From positions 1 to 64,000 of the forward strand of contig CASEYW010000076.1 of the NCBI GenBank assembly GCA_949292215.1: a stretch of 64,000 bases of DNA, in the 5' to 3' direction. Below are positions 18,004 through 27,200 of this stretch, piece by piece. The position numbers were made by a program, and so were the translations under genes. This DNA is from an uncultured bacterium (GTDB taxonomy: Bacteria > Verrucomicrobiota > Lentisphaeria > Victivallales > UBA1829). Below the pieces are notes generated by a model. That model made no database searches. It saw only the letters and a program-made list of their open reading frames with translations, and was not told the DNA's origin. How positions within the stretch are numbered: position 1 is the stretch's first letter; every line of letters starts with the position of its first letter.

Positions 18004-19121
18004 GGCTTAAGATGTGGTCCCGGATCGGATTTCTTGTCATGAAAGAACTGCAGATGATTTTACGCGACCGCAAAACGCGGATTATTATCATTGTCCCGCC
18101 GATTTTGCAAATGGTCGTGTTTGCATTTGCATCGACTCTTGAGGTCCGCAACATTGCTCTGGGCATTGATAACAACGATGCCGGAAAGGAATCCCGCGAT
18201 TTTTTAGAGTATTTTCGAAATTCGCCTTCGTTCACCCATCTCTATTTCCTGAACGGCGAAAAAGAGATAAAGCGGTTTGTCGATACCCAGAAAGGGGTTG
18301 GCGTGCTGCGGATCCGGGGAGATTTCTCCCGCAGGATCGCGGCGGGAGAGGAAGCCGTTGTACAGGTGGTTTTTGACGGACGGAGGACGAACGTTGCGCA
18401 GATCGTTGCCGGATACATTCAGCAGATTGTCGATTCATACAATCAGTCTTTGCTGGAAAAACGGGGAATTCATCGCCAGGCGGGAAGAATTATGGTGCGT
18501 CATCAGTACAACCCGAATCTGGAATTCATGTTTTACACTCTGCCCTGCCTTATATCCATTCTCTGCATGACGATGGGGATTACCATTCCGGCTCTTTCGG
18601 TTGCCCGGGAACGCGAGGAGGGGACCTTCGACCAGATCCTGGTATCGCCTTTGACCTCTCTTGAGATCATTATCGGGAAAACGGTTCCTTCCATGATAAT
18701 CGGATTTACCCAGGTGAGCTGCATGATTATTGCCGCGGTTTTGTTTTTCCATCTTCCGTTTGAAGGTTCCATTGTTCTTTTGTATGTGAGCATGTTTGTG
18801 TTCATTGCGTCGGTGATTGGAGTCGGTCTTTTCATTTCATCCCTGAGCAAGACGCAGCAGCAGGCGATTCTGGGGGCATTTGTATTTGCTGTTCCGGCTG
18901 TTCTGATTTCCGGGTATGCGACTCCGGTGGAAAACATGCCGCATTGGCTTCAAATCGTTTCCCTGGCAGATCCGCTCCGCTATTTTCTTGTGATCATGAA
19001 GGGCATTTTTCTCAAAAACATGACGTGGAACGTGGCGTTCCAGAATCTTTATCCGCTGGTGATTTTGACGTTCCTGAGCCTTCTTTTTGCCGGATGGTTT
19101 TTCAAAAAGAAACTGGATTGA
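18000..19121 (+). CDS. ybhR: ABC-2 type permease (YbhR-like)
   Basis: A 373-residue paralogue of the preceding permease with the same layout. An N-terminal membrane segment (IIIIVPPILQMVVFAFA) is followed by a periplasmic domain, a block of membrane segments, and the motif VAREREEGTFDQILVSPLTS. The track start is a GTG overlapping the ybhS stop by four bases; an ATG 12 bases further in is an alternative. It is the last gene of the ybhGFSR-type operon. No regulator or outer-membrane channel is adjacent; the substrate is unknown (E. coli YbhFSR is linked to drug and cation export). Confidence 0.92.
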   Translation: MRLKMWSRIGFLVMKELQMILRDRKTRIIIIVPPILQMVVFAFASTLEVRNIALGIDNNDAGKESRDFLEYFRNSPSFTHLYFLNGEKEIKRFVDTQKGVGVLRIRGDFSRRIAAGEEAVVQVVFDGRRTNVAQIVAGYIQQIVDSYNQSLLEKRGIHRQAGRIMVRHQYNPNLEFMFYTLPCLISILCMTMGITIPALSVAREREEGTFDQILVSPLTSLEIIIGKTVPSMIIGFTQVSCMIIAAVLFFHLPFEGSIVLLYVSMFVFIASVIGVGLFISSLSKTQQQAILGAFVFAVPAVLISGYATPVENMPHWLQIVSLADPLRYFLVIMKGIFLKNMTWNVAFQNLYPLVILTFLSLLFAGWFFKKKLD

Positions 19122-19176
19122 AAACCGATGTTTTCTGATGATCCCGCAGTTTTTCCCTTGTTATGAAAAATCCTCC

Positions 19177-19204
19177 TTGCAATTTGATTTCAAGAGGGTA
19201 CAGT
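19177..19204 (+). promoter_or_regulatory. Possible promoter of the beta-helix gene
   Basis: TTGCAA is followed after 16 bases by TACAGT, 62 bases before the start codon. Both boxes deviate from consensus. Confidence 0.4.
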
Positions 19205-19266
19205 AAGGCTCTAAATTGTTACAAACTGTCGGAATGAGAATGCCGAACCATTTCAGGAGATGCAAG

Positions 19267-21384
19267 ATGATTTCAGAACTGACCATCGTTCCCCGCAGCA
19301 AAGTCCCGGAAAACAAGGAAACGTCAAAAGAGTTCCACACCATGGAGGAGGCTCTGGAAGAACTGCGGATTCTGAAAAACCGTGGAGAGGTCCGTTTTCC
19401 TGCAACAATCTGGTGCAAAGGCGGAATCTATCCTGTCACGGAACCGATTCTGATTACGCCGGAATACTCCATGCCTGTGACCTTTCGGGCTGTTCCCGGA
19501 GAAGAAGCTGTGTTCGACGGCGGATACCATCTGAAGGATTGGAAGAAAACAAAACTGAATGGGAAAAACGTTCTCTGCGCATCTGTTCCCGATTGCGTGA
19601 TTCATGATGGCGCGATTCATCAGTTCCATGTCAACGGCAAACGCAAAACACGTGCCGCCTGGCCGAAACTTCCCGAAGTCCTGACTCCTGCCGGACCGGG
19701 GATCGAATTTAAAAACGTGCTGTTCAATTCTTCCGACTGCTTTTATGTGAAAAAAGGCGATTTCAATCCGGATTGGTACAATCCGCAGGGAATCGAAGCC
19801 CAGCTGTACCAGCTCTGGACGGAATCCCATCTTCCCGTGGAATCATTCGATCCGGAAACCGGGCTTGTGAAGTTCCGTTATTTCATTCGCTGTGAGGTTA
19901 ATGTTGCCAGTACGCGCTATACCTGGCAGAATGTCCGTGAGGCGTTGACCGAACCGGGCGAGTTCTATTTTGACAACATGGAAAAACGTATTTACTATCT
20001 GCCCGAAAAAGGGGAGAACGAAAAGAATATGGATGCTGTGATTCCCCGGACCGGCGTTATGCTGATGCTCGCCGGAAACGCGAAGGAAAAGGAGTTTGTC
20101 CAGGGAATCCGTTTCGACGGGCTGACCTTCCGCAATGCCGGAGCGGGTATCCCGAAAGGCGGTCTCAATTATGACACTCCCGCTTCTCCGGGGATTCCCC
20201 CGTGCCGCAACTATTACGCCGGAGCCGATACCGGAGAGAAGGTCTTCGGCGGGTGCGGACAAGCCTCCGCAAATGTTCCGGGCGTCATTCTCGTGACCGG
20301 AGCGAAAGACTGTGCATTTGAAAACTGCAAAGTCGAACATTCCAACTGGTACGGTATCTGTATTGCTGCCGGTTCTTCCTCGATAGAACTTTCCTATAAC
20401 GACCTTTCCGATCTCGGGGGAGGGGGGATTATCGTATCCGGCAGTGCGGCGATTCAGCACGAACCGGAACAGGCGGTTCATCATATTTCCGTGACGGACA
20501 ATCATATTCACGACTGCGGAGCCTATTTCCTGAGTGCAGTGGGGATTCTGCTCGGGCATGCCCGCAACTGTCTGGTGGAACACAATCATGTGCATGATCT
20601 TTACTATACGGCAATCTCCTGCGGCTGGGTCTGGGGATATGGCGAAACGGAGTCGCGCGAGAACCGGATCGGCTTCAATCTTCTGCATGACATCGGCAAG
20701 GAGATGTTGTGTGACATGGGCGGCATTTACACACTCGGCATTCAGCCGGGAACTCGGATTTACAACAATCTGATTTTCAATGTCCGCTGTCGTTTCTATG
20801 GCGGGTGGGGAATTTACACCGATGAGGGATCCTCGCATATCGTTATCGAAAACAACATTTGCTACGATTGTTCCCGGGAATGTTTTCATCAGCATTATGG
20901 ACGTGAGAATATTGTCCGTCACAACATTGCCGCGTATGGCGAACAGAACGGCATTGCGATCACGTCCGGGCACAATCGTCAAACCCGTTATGAATCATTG
21001 GGAGAGAATTACACGGTCAATTACAACTTTTACACAAATGTCATTCTTGTTGATGGAACGCCGTTTTACCGAACCTGTTATCACGAAGCGATCGGTGCCG
21101 ATCAGTTCTTTTCCGACTTGAATATCCTCTGGGATATTTCAAATTCAAAAAAGCGGGTCCCTTTTGCAAAGGGGGACAACAACTGGAAACTTACCAAAGC
21201 TGAGTGGCTGAAGATGGGGCACGATACGCATTCCCTGTTTGTCGATCCCGGCTTTGTGAATCCGGCAAAACGGGATTTCCACCTGAAAAAAGATTCCATT
21301 CTTTTGAAATCCGGTTTCCCGGATCCTGCAATCACGATTGAAAATGCCGGTATCAGGAAAAAGAAAAAACTTCGAAACTCCTAA
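19267..21384 (+). CDS. Right-handed parallel beta-helix protein, possibly GH141-like
   Basis: A 705-residue protein with no signal peptide, so apparently cytoplasmic. The N-terminal part has the features of GH141-like enzymes: FPATIWCKGGIYPVTEPI, FDGGYHLKDW and FHVNGKRKTRAAWPK. From about residue 280 there are parallel beta-helix coils with Asn/His-rich turns (SYNDLSDLGGGGIIVSG, VTDNHIHDCG, LVEHNHVHDLYYTAIS), as in pectate-lyase-like and GH28/GH141 folds. AGGAG precedes the chosen ATG; the frame is open 17 codons upstream without such a site. It is monocistronic. The substrate is not readable; the related family acts on fucosylated pectin or xylan side chains. Confidence 0.82.
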   Translation: MISELTIVPRSKVPENKETSKEFHTMEEALEELRILKNRGEVRFPATIWCKGGIYPVTEPILITPEYSMPVTFRAVPGEEAVFDGGYHLKDWKKTKLNGKNVLCASVPDCVIHDGAIHQFHVNGKRKTRAAWPKLPEVLTPAGPGIEFKNVLFNSSDCFYVKKGDFNPDWYNPQGIEAQLYQLWTESHLPVESFDPETGLVKFRYFIRCEVNVASTRYTWQNVREALTEPGEFYFDNMEKRIYYLPEKGENEKNMDAVIPRTGVMLMLAGNAKEKEFVQGIRFDGLTFRNAGAGIPKGGLNYDTPASPGIPPCRNYYAGADTGEKVFGGCGQASANVPGVILVTGAKDCAFENCKVEHSNWYGICIAAGSSSIELSYNDLSDLGGGGIIVSGSAAIQHEPEQAVHHISVTDNHIHDCGAYFLSAVGILLGHARNCLVEHNHVHDLYYTAISCGWVWGYGETESRENRIGFNLLHDIGKEMLCDMGGIYTLGIQPGTRIYNNLIFNVRCRFYGGWGIYTDEGSSHIVIENNICYDCSRECFHQHYGRENIVRHNIAAYGEQNGIAITSGHNRQTRYESLGENYTVNYNFYTNVILVDGTPFYRTCYHEAIGADQFFSDLNILWDISNSKKRVPFAKGDNNWKLTKAEWLKMGHDTHSLFVDPGFVNPAKRDFHLKKDSILLKSGFPDPAITIENAGIRKKKKLRNS

Positions 21385-21410
21385 TCTGCATTCCTGGTAC
21401 GGGGCGTTGA

Positions 21411-21449
21411 CCTCCTTCGGTCCAGCGGAATAAGTAGGACCGAAGGAGG
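21411..21449. repeat. Intergenic palindromic repeat, copy 3 (perfect stem)
   Basis: A perfect 13-base stem CCTCCTTCGGTCC/GGACCGAAGGAGG around a 13-base loop. The sequence aligns with the two copies near 4.6 kb (shared GACCT.CTTCGGTCCAGC, then GAA.AAG and GGAGGCAAA). It lies between the convergent ends of the beta-helix and BtuF-like genes, where it could terminate transcription both ways. Confidence 0.8.
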
Positions 21450-21486
21450 CAAAGAACAATCATGTACAGCGAACCGTTTTTGCGGT

Positions 21487-22320
21487 TCAGTGTTTCTGTG
21501 TATATAAAAACTGATATATCAAACGGATTCCTTGAAAGGATCGGGGACCCAGGCGATAGAGAAGAGCCGGCTCCAAGTCTCGGAGGATTCTGTTGTTCCG
21601 AACCGCTTTCAGATTGGAAAAGACTGGATTTTTTTTCAGGTCCGGGAGTGTTTTCCCGTTGTCCATACGGCAGAGAATTATGACATCCGGCGGATGAAGC
21701 ATGATCCATTCAGGCGAGCAGGAAAAATAATCCTGATCAACGATTTCTGCGACATTTCTTCCGCCGGCGAGTTGGATCATGTCGTTGATGAAACTCCGCT
21801 TTCCCGCTGTTATGACGGGTGAGGCGGAGATCATTACCAGAACAGTTGGACGCTTCTCTTTTGGAATCGGATCTGTTTTTTTTCGGATTTGTTCCAGTTC
21901 ACATTTTGCTTTTTCGATTTCCAACTGAGCACGTTTCTGGCAATCCAGCAGTTTCCCGAGGGTTTTGAGAGCAGAGTAATACTGCTCAAAACCTGAATCG
22001 GGAATGACGATTCTTCGGATTCCTGCTTTACGAAGCACCGCTTCATCAGATTGGCTTCGAACGGTTGACGTGATGACGATTTTTGCGCCGGAAGCAATCA
22101 GCTGTTCCGGAAAGGCTTTTCCAAAGGAGCCGACCACTTTGATTTTTTTAGCTTCTTCCGGGTAATCACAATGAACGGAGCGTCCTGCCAGGCGATCTCC
22201 TTGTCCCAGCAGAAAGACCATTTCCGTCAAGTTCGGGCTGAGCGAAGCAATCTTTTCCGGATCGGCATGCAGCATGAGGGAAAACAGAATCAGGACAGGC
22301 ATCCAAATTATTTGTCTCAT
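21487..22320 (-). CDS. Periplasmic corrinoid/iron-siderophore binding protein (BtuF-like)
   Basis: A 277-residue protein. The signal peptide is at residues 1-19 (WMPVLILFSLMLHA), followed by a class III periplasmic binding fold. Landmarks are KIASLSPNLTEMVFLLGQGDRLAGRSVHCDYP, typical of cobalamin and iron ABC transporters, then VITAGKRSFINDMIQLAGGRNVA and EWIMLHPPDVII. The ATG at 22320 is preferred over a TTG 39 bases upstream because it places the signal peptide correctly. No permease or ATPase gene is adjacent, so it is an orphan component that must use a transporter encoded elsewhere. Confidence 0.85.
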   Translation of the reverse strand: MRQIIWMPVLILFSLMLHADPEKIASLSPNLTEMVFLLGQGDRLAGRSVHCDYPEEAKKIKVVGSFGKAFPEQLIASGAKIVITSTVRSQSDEAVLRKAGIRRIVIPDSGFEQYYSALKTLGKLLDCQKRAQLEIEKAKCELEQIRKKTDPIPKEKRPTVLVMISASPVITAGKRSFINDMIQLAGGRNVAEIVDQDYFSCSPEWIMLHPPDVIILCRMDNGKTLPDLKKNPVFSNLKAVRNNRILRDLEPALLYRLGPRSFQGIRLIYQFLYTQKH

Positions 22321-22420
22321 AAGACACACTTTCTTTTGTTGATAGAAGCATCTGTTCAATATATCGTGGTTTTACGGGAGAGTCAAGAAAGGAAAAATGA
22401 AAAAAAACTTGCTTAAAAAA

Positions 22421-22507
22421 TGCTTAAATTTTTAAATGACTATTGACATATTTTGTGGTTTATGTTATAATGAAAAAAGAAGTTAAAACATTTTTTTGAT
22501 TTAAGCA
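22421..22507. promoter_or_regulatory. Inverted 9-base repeats flanking the cassette B promoter
   Basis: TGCTTAAAT at 22421-22429 and its exact complement ATTTAAGCA at 22499-22507 lie on either side of the promoter. A further partial copy (TTGCTTAAA) is at 22409-22417. They may be regulator half-sites that act at a distance, but the AT-rich context makes chance possible. Confidence 0.5.
22443..22471 (+). promoter_or_regulatory. Sigma-70 promoter of the cassette B operon
   Basis: Perfect TTGACA at 22443-22448 and TATAAT at 22466-22471 with a 17-base spacer, about 50 bases before the LacI-type start. This is the same boxes and spacing as the cassette A promoter. Confidence 0.9.
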
Positions 22508-22521
22508 AAAAGGTTTGGTTT

Positions 22522-23520
22522 ATGGTGAAATTGAAGGATGTTGCGGAAGCGGCGGGAGTGACCATAGCCACGGTGTCCATTGCGCTGTCGGGAAAGGGGC
22601 GGGTGTCATCCACGACGCGGGAGCGTGTCTGCCGGATTGCCGATGAGATGAATTACAGGCCGTCCGGACAGAACGGACGCGGGCAGCCCGTCGTCGATAT
22701 CGGCCTGATCATAGCCGACAATCAGAATATGATCATCCACGATTTCATCAAGTTTACGGAAACCTATCATCTGAGAAATCAGCTGGAGTTTGTTTACAAT
22801 GACGGAACCAGTTCTTCGCTTCCAGGATTACTGAACCGTCAGGCGGCGAAGGGAATTCTGCATATTGGTTACATCGGAGAGGGAATCCGGCGCTATCTGG
22901 ATCGCAATCCGGATTTTCCATTCGTTGCGATCAATGATACGGCGGAATATTCCGTGAAGACCGATTTTACCGCTGGAGTGAATCGTGCAATGCAGTATCT
23001 GCTTGCGCTGGGACACCGGAAAATAGCCTTTTACAGCGGCAGCGAAAAATATGCAGTTCCGCGGATCTTCAACCGGGCAATCGCCAAATGTATTCAGGAG
23101 TACGATCTTGACCGCAGCGAGCATTTTATGCCGTGCCATTTTGATGGTTCCGGCAACGTGGAATACATGAACAACTCTTTGAAGTGGGCACGCCAGGTGC
23201 TGTTGTCGGAAAATCGCCCGACGGCATGTTTCTGTTCCGGACTGATGACTGCGCGCGCCGTCATCTACGTCGCCATGGAGAGAGGTCTGCGGATTCCGGA
23301 AGACCTGAGTGTCCTCGCTCTGGGAGATGAGGGAGATGCTTTGAACAGTTATCCCTTTGTGACAACGATTTCAGAAAACTATCCGCTTCTGACTTCAACG
23401 GCCATGATGATGCTTCAGAGACGGATTTCCGGTTTGAGCATCGATGAGAAGAACATCAACATAGATACCGGTTTTGTCGTACGCGGCTCAACCGGACCAA
23501 ACAGAGAGGGAAAAGCATGA
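22522..23520 (+). CDS. LacI-family transcriptional regulator (cassette B)
   Basis: A 332-residue protein with N-terminal helix-turn-helix [22 protein letters not shown] at residues 2-23. The hinge region is followed by a sugar-sensor domain ([11 protein letters not shown] from about residue 57; [26 protein letters not shown]). It is distinct in sequence from the cassette A repressor. AAAGG precedes the ATG. The stop overlaps the start of the pseudopilin gene as ATGA, so the two are translationally coupled. It is the first gene of a cassette with a GH2-like protein. Confidence 0.92.
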   Translation: MVKLKDVAEAAGVTIATVSIALSGKGRVSSTTRERVCRIADEMNYRPSGQNGRGQPVVDIGLIIADNQNMIIHDFIKFTETYHLRNQLEFVYNDGTSSSLPGLLNRQAAKGILHIGYIGEGIRRYLDRNPDFPFVAINDTAEYSVKTDFTAGVNRAMQYLLALGHRKIAFYSGSEKYAVPRIFNRAIAKCIQEYDLDRSEHFMPCHFDGSGNVEYMNNSLKWARQVLLSENRPTACFCSGLMTARAVIYVAMERGLRIPEDLSVLALGDEGDALNSYPFVTTISENYPLLTSTAMMMLQRRISGLSIDEKNINIDTGFVVRGSTGPNREGKA

Positions 23521-24212
23521 AAACGTACAGCCGCTTCACACTTATAGAGCTCCTTGTGGTAATTGCGATCATTGCCATCCTGACGGCGATTCTTCTGCCC
23601 GCACTGAATTCCGCCCGCGCCAAAGCGAGGCAGGCTACCTGCATTTCAAATCTGAAGCAGATCCAGCAGTGTCTTGGATTCTATACGGCGGATTATGATG
23701 ACTTCCTCCCGCCGATGGTTGATCCGGCACAGACCTCAGACAAATACGGCTTCTATCATGCCGTCTATTACCATTACGGAAAAATCAAGCGGGATCATGT
23801 GTTCGGAACGATCGGCGCCTGTCCGGAATTCCCCCTGTCGAAAGTTTCCTACGGCTGGAGTTCGAAATCCTATATTTATGCGAGTGAGTCGTTTGCCGGT
23901 TCTCCCTGTCAGCATTTGACCTACACAGGAAACGGTCCTTTGTTCGATATGGGCAGCGGCCATTACAGAGACTCCAGACGTATCACCCAGATCAAGAATC
24001 CTTCCGTGGTTTTCACATTCGCCGACAGCAAAAACACTCAGAATGCGCATACTTCCTATACCGGCACTCAAAAAATCGGTGTTCCACATACACAGAGTGC
24101 AAACTTCGCCTTTCTTGACGGTCATGCGCAGCTTCTGAAGGCGCTTCTCCCCTTCGACGACAATCCCTATACAACCGATTCTCAGAAAGAACCCTGGGGA
24201 AAGAGCTGGTAA
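23517..24212 (+). CDS. Prepilin-like (pseudopilin) protein with H-X9-DG motif, cassette B
   Basis: A 231-residue protein with a short leader of six residues and then [19 protein letters not shown] from residue 7, with E11 at the +5 position. The residue before the predicted cleavage is Arg6, not Gly. [16 protein letters not shown] follows the helix. H191 and D201-G202 form H-X9-DG ([12 protein letters not shown]). GAGAGGGAAAAGC precedes the start, which overlaps the lacI-type stop by four bases. The globular part has little obvious similarity to that of cassette A. A role as surface or secretion accessory to the downstream enzyme is inferred from position only. Confidence 0.9.
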   Translation: MKTYSRFTLIELLVVIAIIAILTAILLPALNSARAKARQATCISNLKQIQQCLGFYTADYDDFLPPMVDPAQTSDKYGFYHAVYYHYGKIKRDHVFGTIGACPEFPLSKVSYGWSSKSYIYASESFAGSPCQHLTYTGNGPLFDMGSGHYRDSRRITQIKNPSVVFTFADSKNTQNAHTSYTGTQKIGVPHTQSANFAFLDGHAQLLKALLPFDDNPYTTDSQKEPWGKSW

Positions 24213-24265
24213 TTCGTTGCCTTGTTCTTTTCTCTTGTATTTCAATTCTCTTGAAAGGAGTTTCG

Positions 24266-27200
24266 ATGATGACGAAACAAATCTTGATTGCTGCCGCGAT
24301 TCTGCTTGGAAGTTCCTCTGCCGTGTTTGCCGCTCCGCGTGAAACCATGGTCATGAATAAAATCTGGCAGGCGAAAGTCGCTGAATCAGCGGAGCTTCCC
24401 TCCGAAACAGGATGGGCCGTTTTCCGCGGTGGACGGGATCTTGCCGGACTCGACTACCGAAATGTGAATCCCAAACCGCCGAAACCGTTGAAAGAATACA
24501 ATTCCGCATGGTATCGGCAGAAGCTGAACATTCCTGCGTCATGGAAAGGAAGTATGGTCCGCTTCCATGTCCCGATCCAGTATAGCGATATGATCGTGTA
24601 TGTGAATGGAACGAAAGCCGGAGAAATTCTCAAGCCCGCCGGCGCCCTGGATATCGGGCCCTTCCTGAAGTATGGCGGAGAGAACACCATTCTTCTCTTT
24701 CAGACAAAGGACTTTACCGGAATTTCCCGGAAAAGCGATCCGTATTATGCCCGGCCTCCCTGGGAGTTCGGTTTTCAGGAAAACCCCTTTCTTGTGAAAA
24801 CGGGAAATGTTTTTTTCGACGATGTCTTCGCAAATCCTTCCTTCCGGAAAAAGCAGTTGAGCCTGGATACGGAGATCATCGCAAAGGAACCCGCATCCGT
24901 GACGGTTTCCGCCGAAATTCTCGACCGTGACGGCAAAACGGTCAAGCAGAGTTCGCAATCTCTCTCCGCTCAAAAAGGCGTCAATGCTCTTTCCCTGCTC
25001 ATTCCGTGGACGGACCCGCATCTCTGGGAGATCAACGCCCCGTACCTTTATACCTGTCGAATCCGAATTACAGACCGGACAGGGAAGCTCCTGGACGAAT
25101 ACCCCGCCTTTCGTTTCGGATTCCGCGAAATCTGGCGCAAAGGGAAGGAGTTCTATATGAACGGACATATCCAGCGGATTCGTCCGGTCTACGGTTTCGG
25201 CATCAACGAGCACGGCGTCTCCTTCATGCGGCTGATTGGATACAATGCGACCGATCTTGCGAATAAGCATTACATCTTTTCCTCCATCGACGAAAAACTT
25301 CTCGACCGCCTGGACGAAGTCGGCATGGTCTGTTTCGCCGGCATGCCTTCCATCAACTATATGCGTGACAAAATGCGGAAGGATCCGGCTGTCGTAAAAG
25401 AGTATGACCGGTATGCAAAGCTGATGATCCGCCGGTACCGGAACCATCCGTCGATCTTTGCCTGGTGCGTCGGAATGAATACGAACTGCCCCTCCTGGAA
25501 CATGGATCCCGACAAACTGGGGCAGATCGCCGGAATCGCTTCGCAGGACAAAAACATTAACGCCGCCTGCGACATCGGACGGAAATATTCCCCTTCCACC
25601 GTCTTCTACTCCCATGCAGACGGTTCCAACGGTGACATCAGCACCAACAATCTCTATCTGAACTTCACTCCGCTCCAGGAACGCGAGGAGTGGATGAGCA
25701 AGTGGTCGAAAAAAGGAATGTTCCCGTGGCTTGCCGCAGAATTCGGCGAACCCTATGTCGCCTGCTACTGGCAGAAAAAGAATTTCCTTTTCACCGAATA
25801 CATGGCGATCTATTATGGAGAAGACGCCTATGCGAAGGAACCGGTCGAAAGCCAGAAGGAGATTCTTCCGTTCAGCCTCGGCAACAAGAACAATCACGCG
25901 GACGGTATTGTCGGGCTTGATACAAAATTTCCGCTCTTCTGGGATTTCAAGCGCCAGATGGTCTGGCATACGAACCGGGCGTGGCGCACCTTCGGCATCA
26001 ACGGCGGAATGCTTTATTTCAATTTGCGCGAAGCCTATGGAAATCCGCCGGGCAGGGGAAATCCCTATGCTCGTTACGGACGCATCACGGAAGAGGTTAC
26101 TTCCAAACCGGAATGGGCGAATCAGGCGTTTGACATCTACCAGCTCGGCAACAAGGATTTCCTCGGATACATCGGCGGCTGGTCGGAGCACACCGACAAG
26201 ACTCACGCATTCCGTTCCGGAGAAACAATCGACAAACAGCTTGTCTTTGTCTGGGACGGTCCCGGCAGAAAGACCTTCACTGCAAAATGGAAGATCTCGT
26301 CCGGGAATTCGGTTCTTTCTTCCGGTGAACATTCTGAAACGCTTTCCACGGGAGAGATTCGTCTCTGCAAGGTCTCCTTCCGGGCTCCAGTGGTCAAGGG
26401 GAAAACCCTGCTGAAGATGTCGGTTGATTATTCCGAAAACGGAAAACCGCTTTTTTCGGATTCCTTTGATCTCCGGATTTATCCGAAGGAGAGTCGCGTT
26501 TCGATTCCGGTTTCCGGCGAGGTCGCGGTGCTGGACCCCTCCGGCAAAGCGCAGGCAATTCTCAACTATTACGGAATCCGTTATCGCGCAATCAAAACCA
26601 CGGATGAACTGGGAAAGGCAGATTACCTGATTTTCGGAAAGAACGCTCTGGATAACGCCTCTCTCGGCTTTTCTCCAAAAAACATTGCCGCCGGATTGAA
26701 AGTGCTTATTATGGCTCAGTCTCCGGATACCTGGAATTCGCTCGGATTCAACGCGATTGATTCCATGTCCCGCCGGGTGTATCTGCGGGATAGAAGCAAT
26801 CCTGCGTTTCGCGGACTTTCCGACAATGAGCTTGCCTTCTGGCGCGGTTCGCCGGATTACGGCAAACCGTTTGGTTCGATCATGTCGCATGATACCCAGC
26901 GGGGACCGCGATGGACGCGTACCCATACCGTTGCCGGACTGATGCTGCGTATTCCCGAACGTGCCGGATTCATTCCGCTGATCGATGGAGAATTTGATCT
27001 CAATTATGCCGCACTCCTGCGCTGGGTCTGCGGACGGGGAAGCATTCTCTACTGCACGCTGGATCTGGAGGACCGCGTCCCTTCCGATCCGCTTGCCGAA
27101 AAGACGGCACGGGCGGTCCTGACGGATTTCTTCTCCCATCAGAGCAATGCTTCCGGCGAGGTCTATGCCGAAGGAAAGGATGCTGCACACCTGCTGGAAA

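Noticed and set aside
21471..21488. Hairpin GAACCG/CGGTTC at the end of the BtuF-like gene
   Set aside because: It overlaps the stop codon and has no T tract on the minus strand, so a terminator call is not supported.
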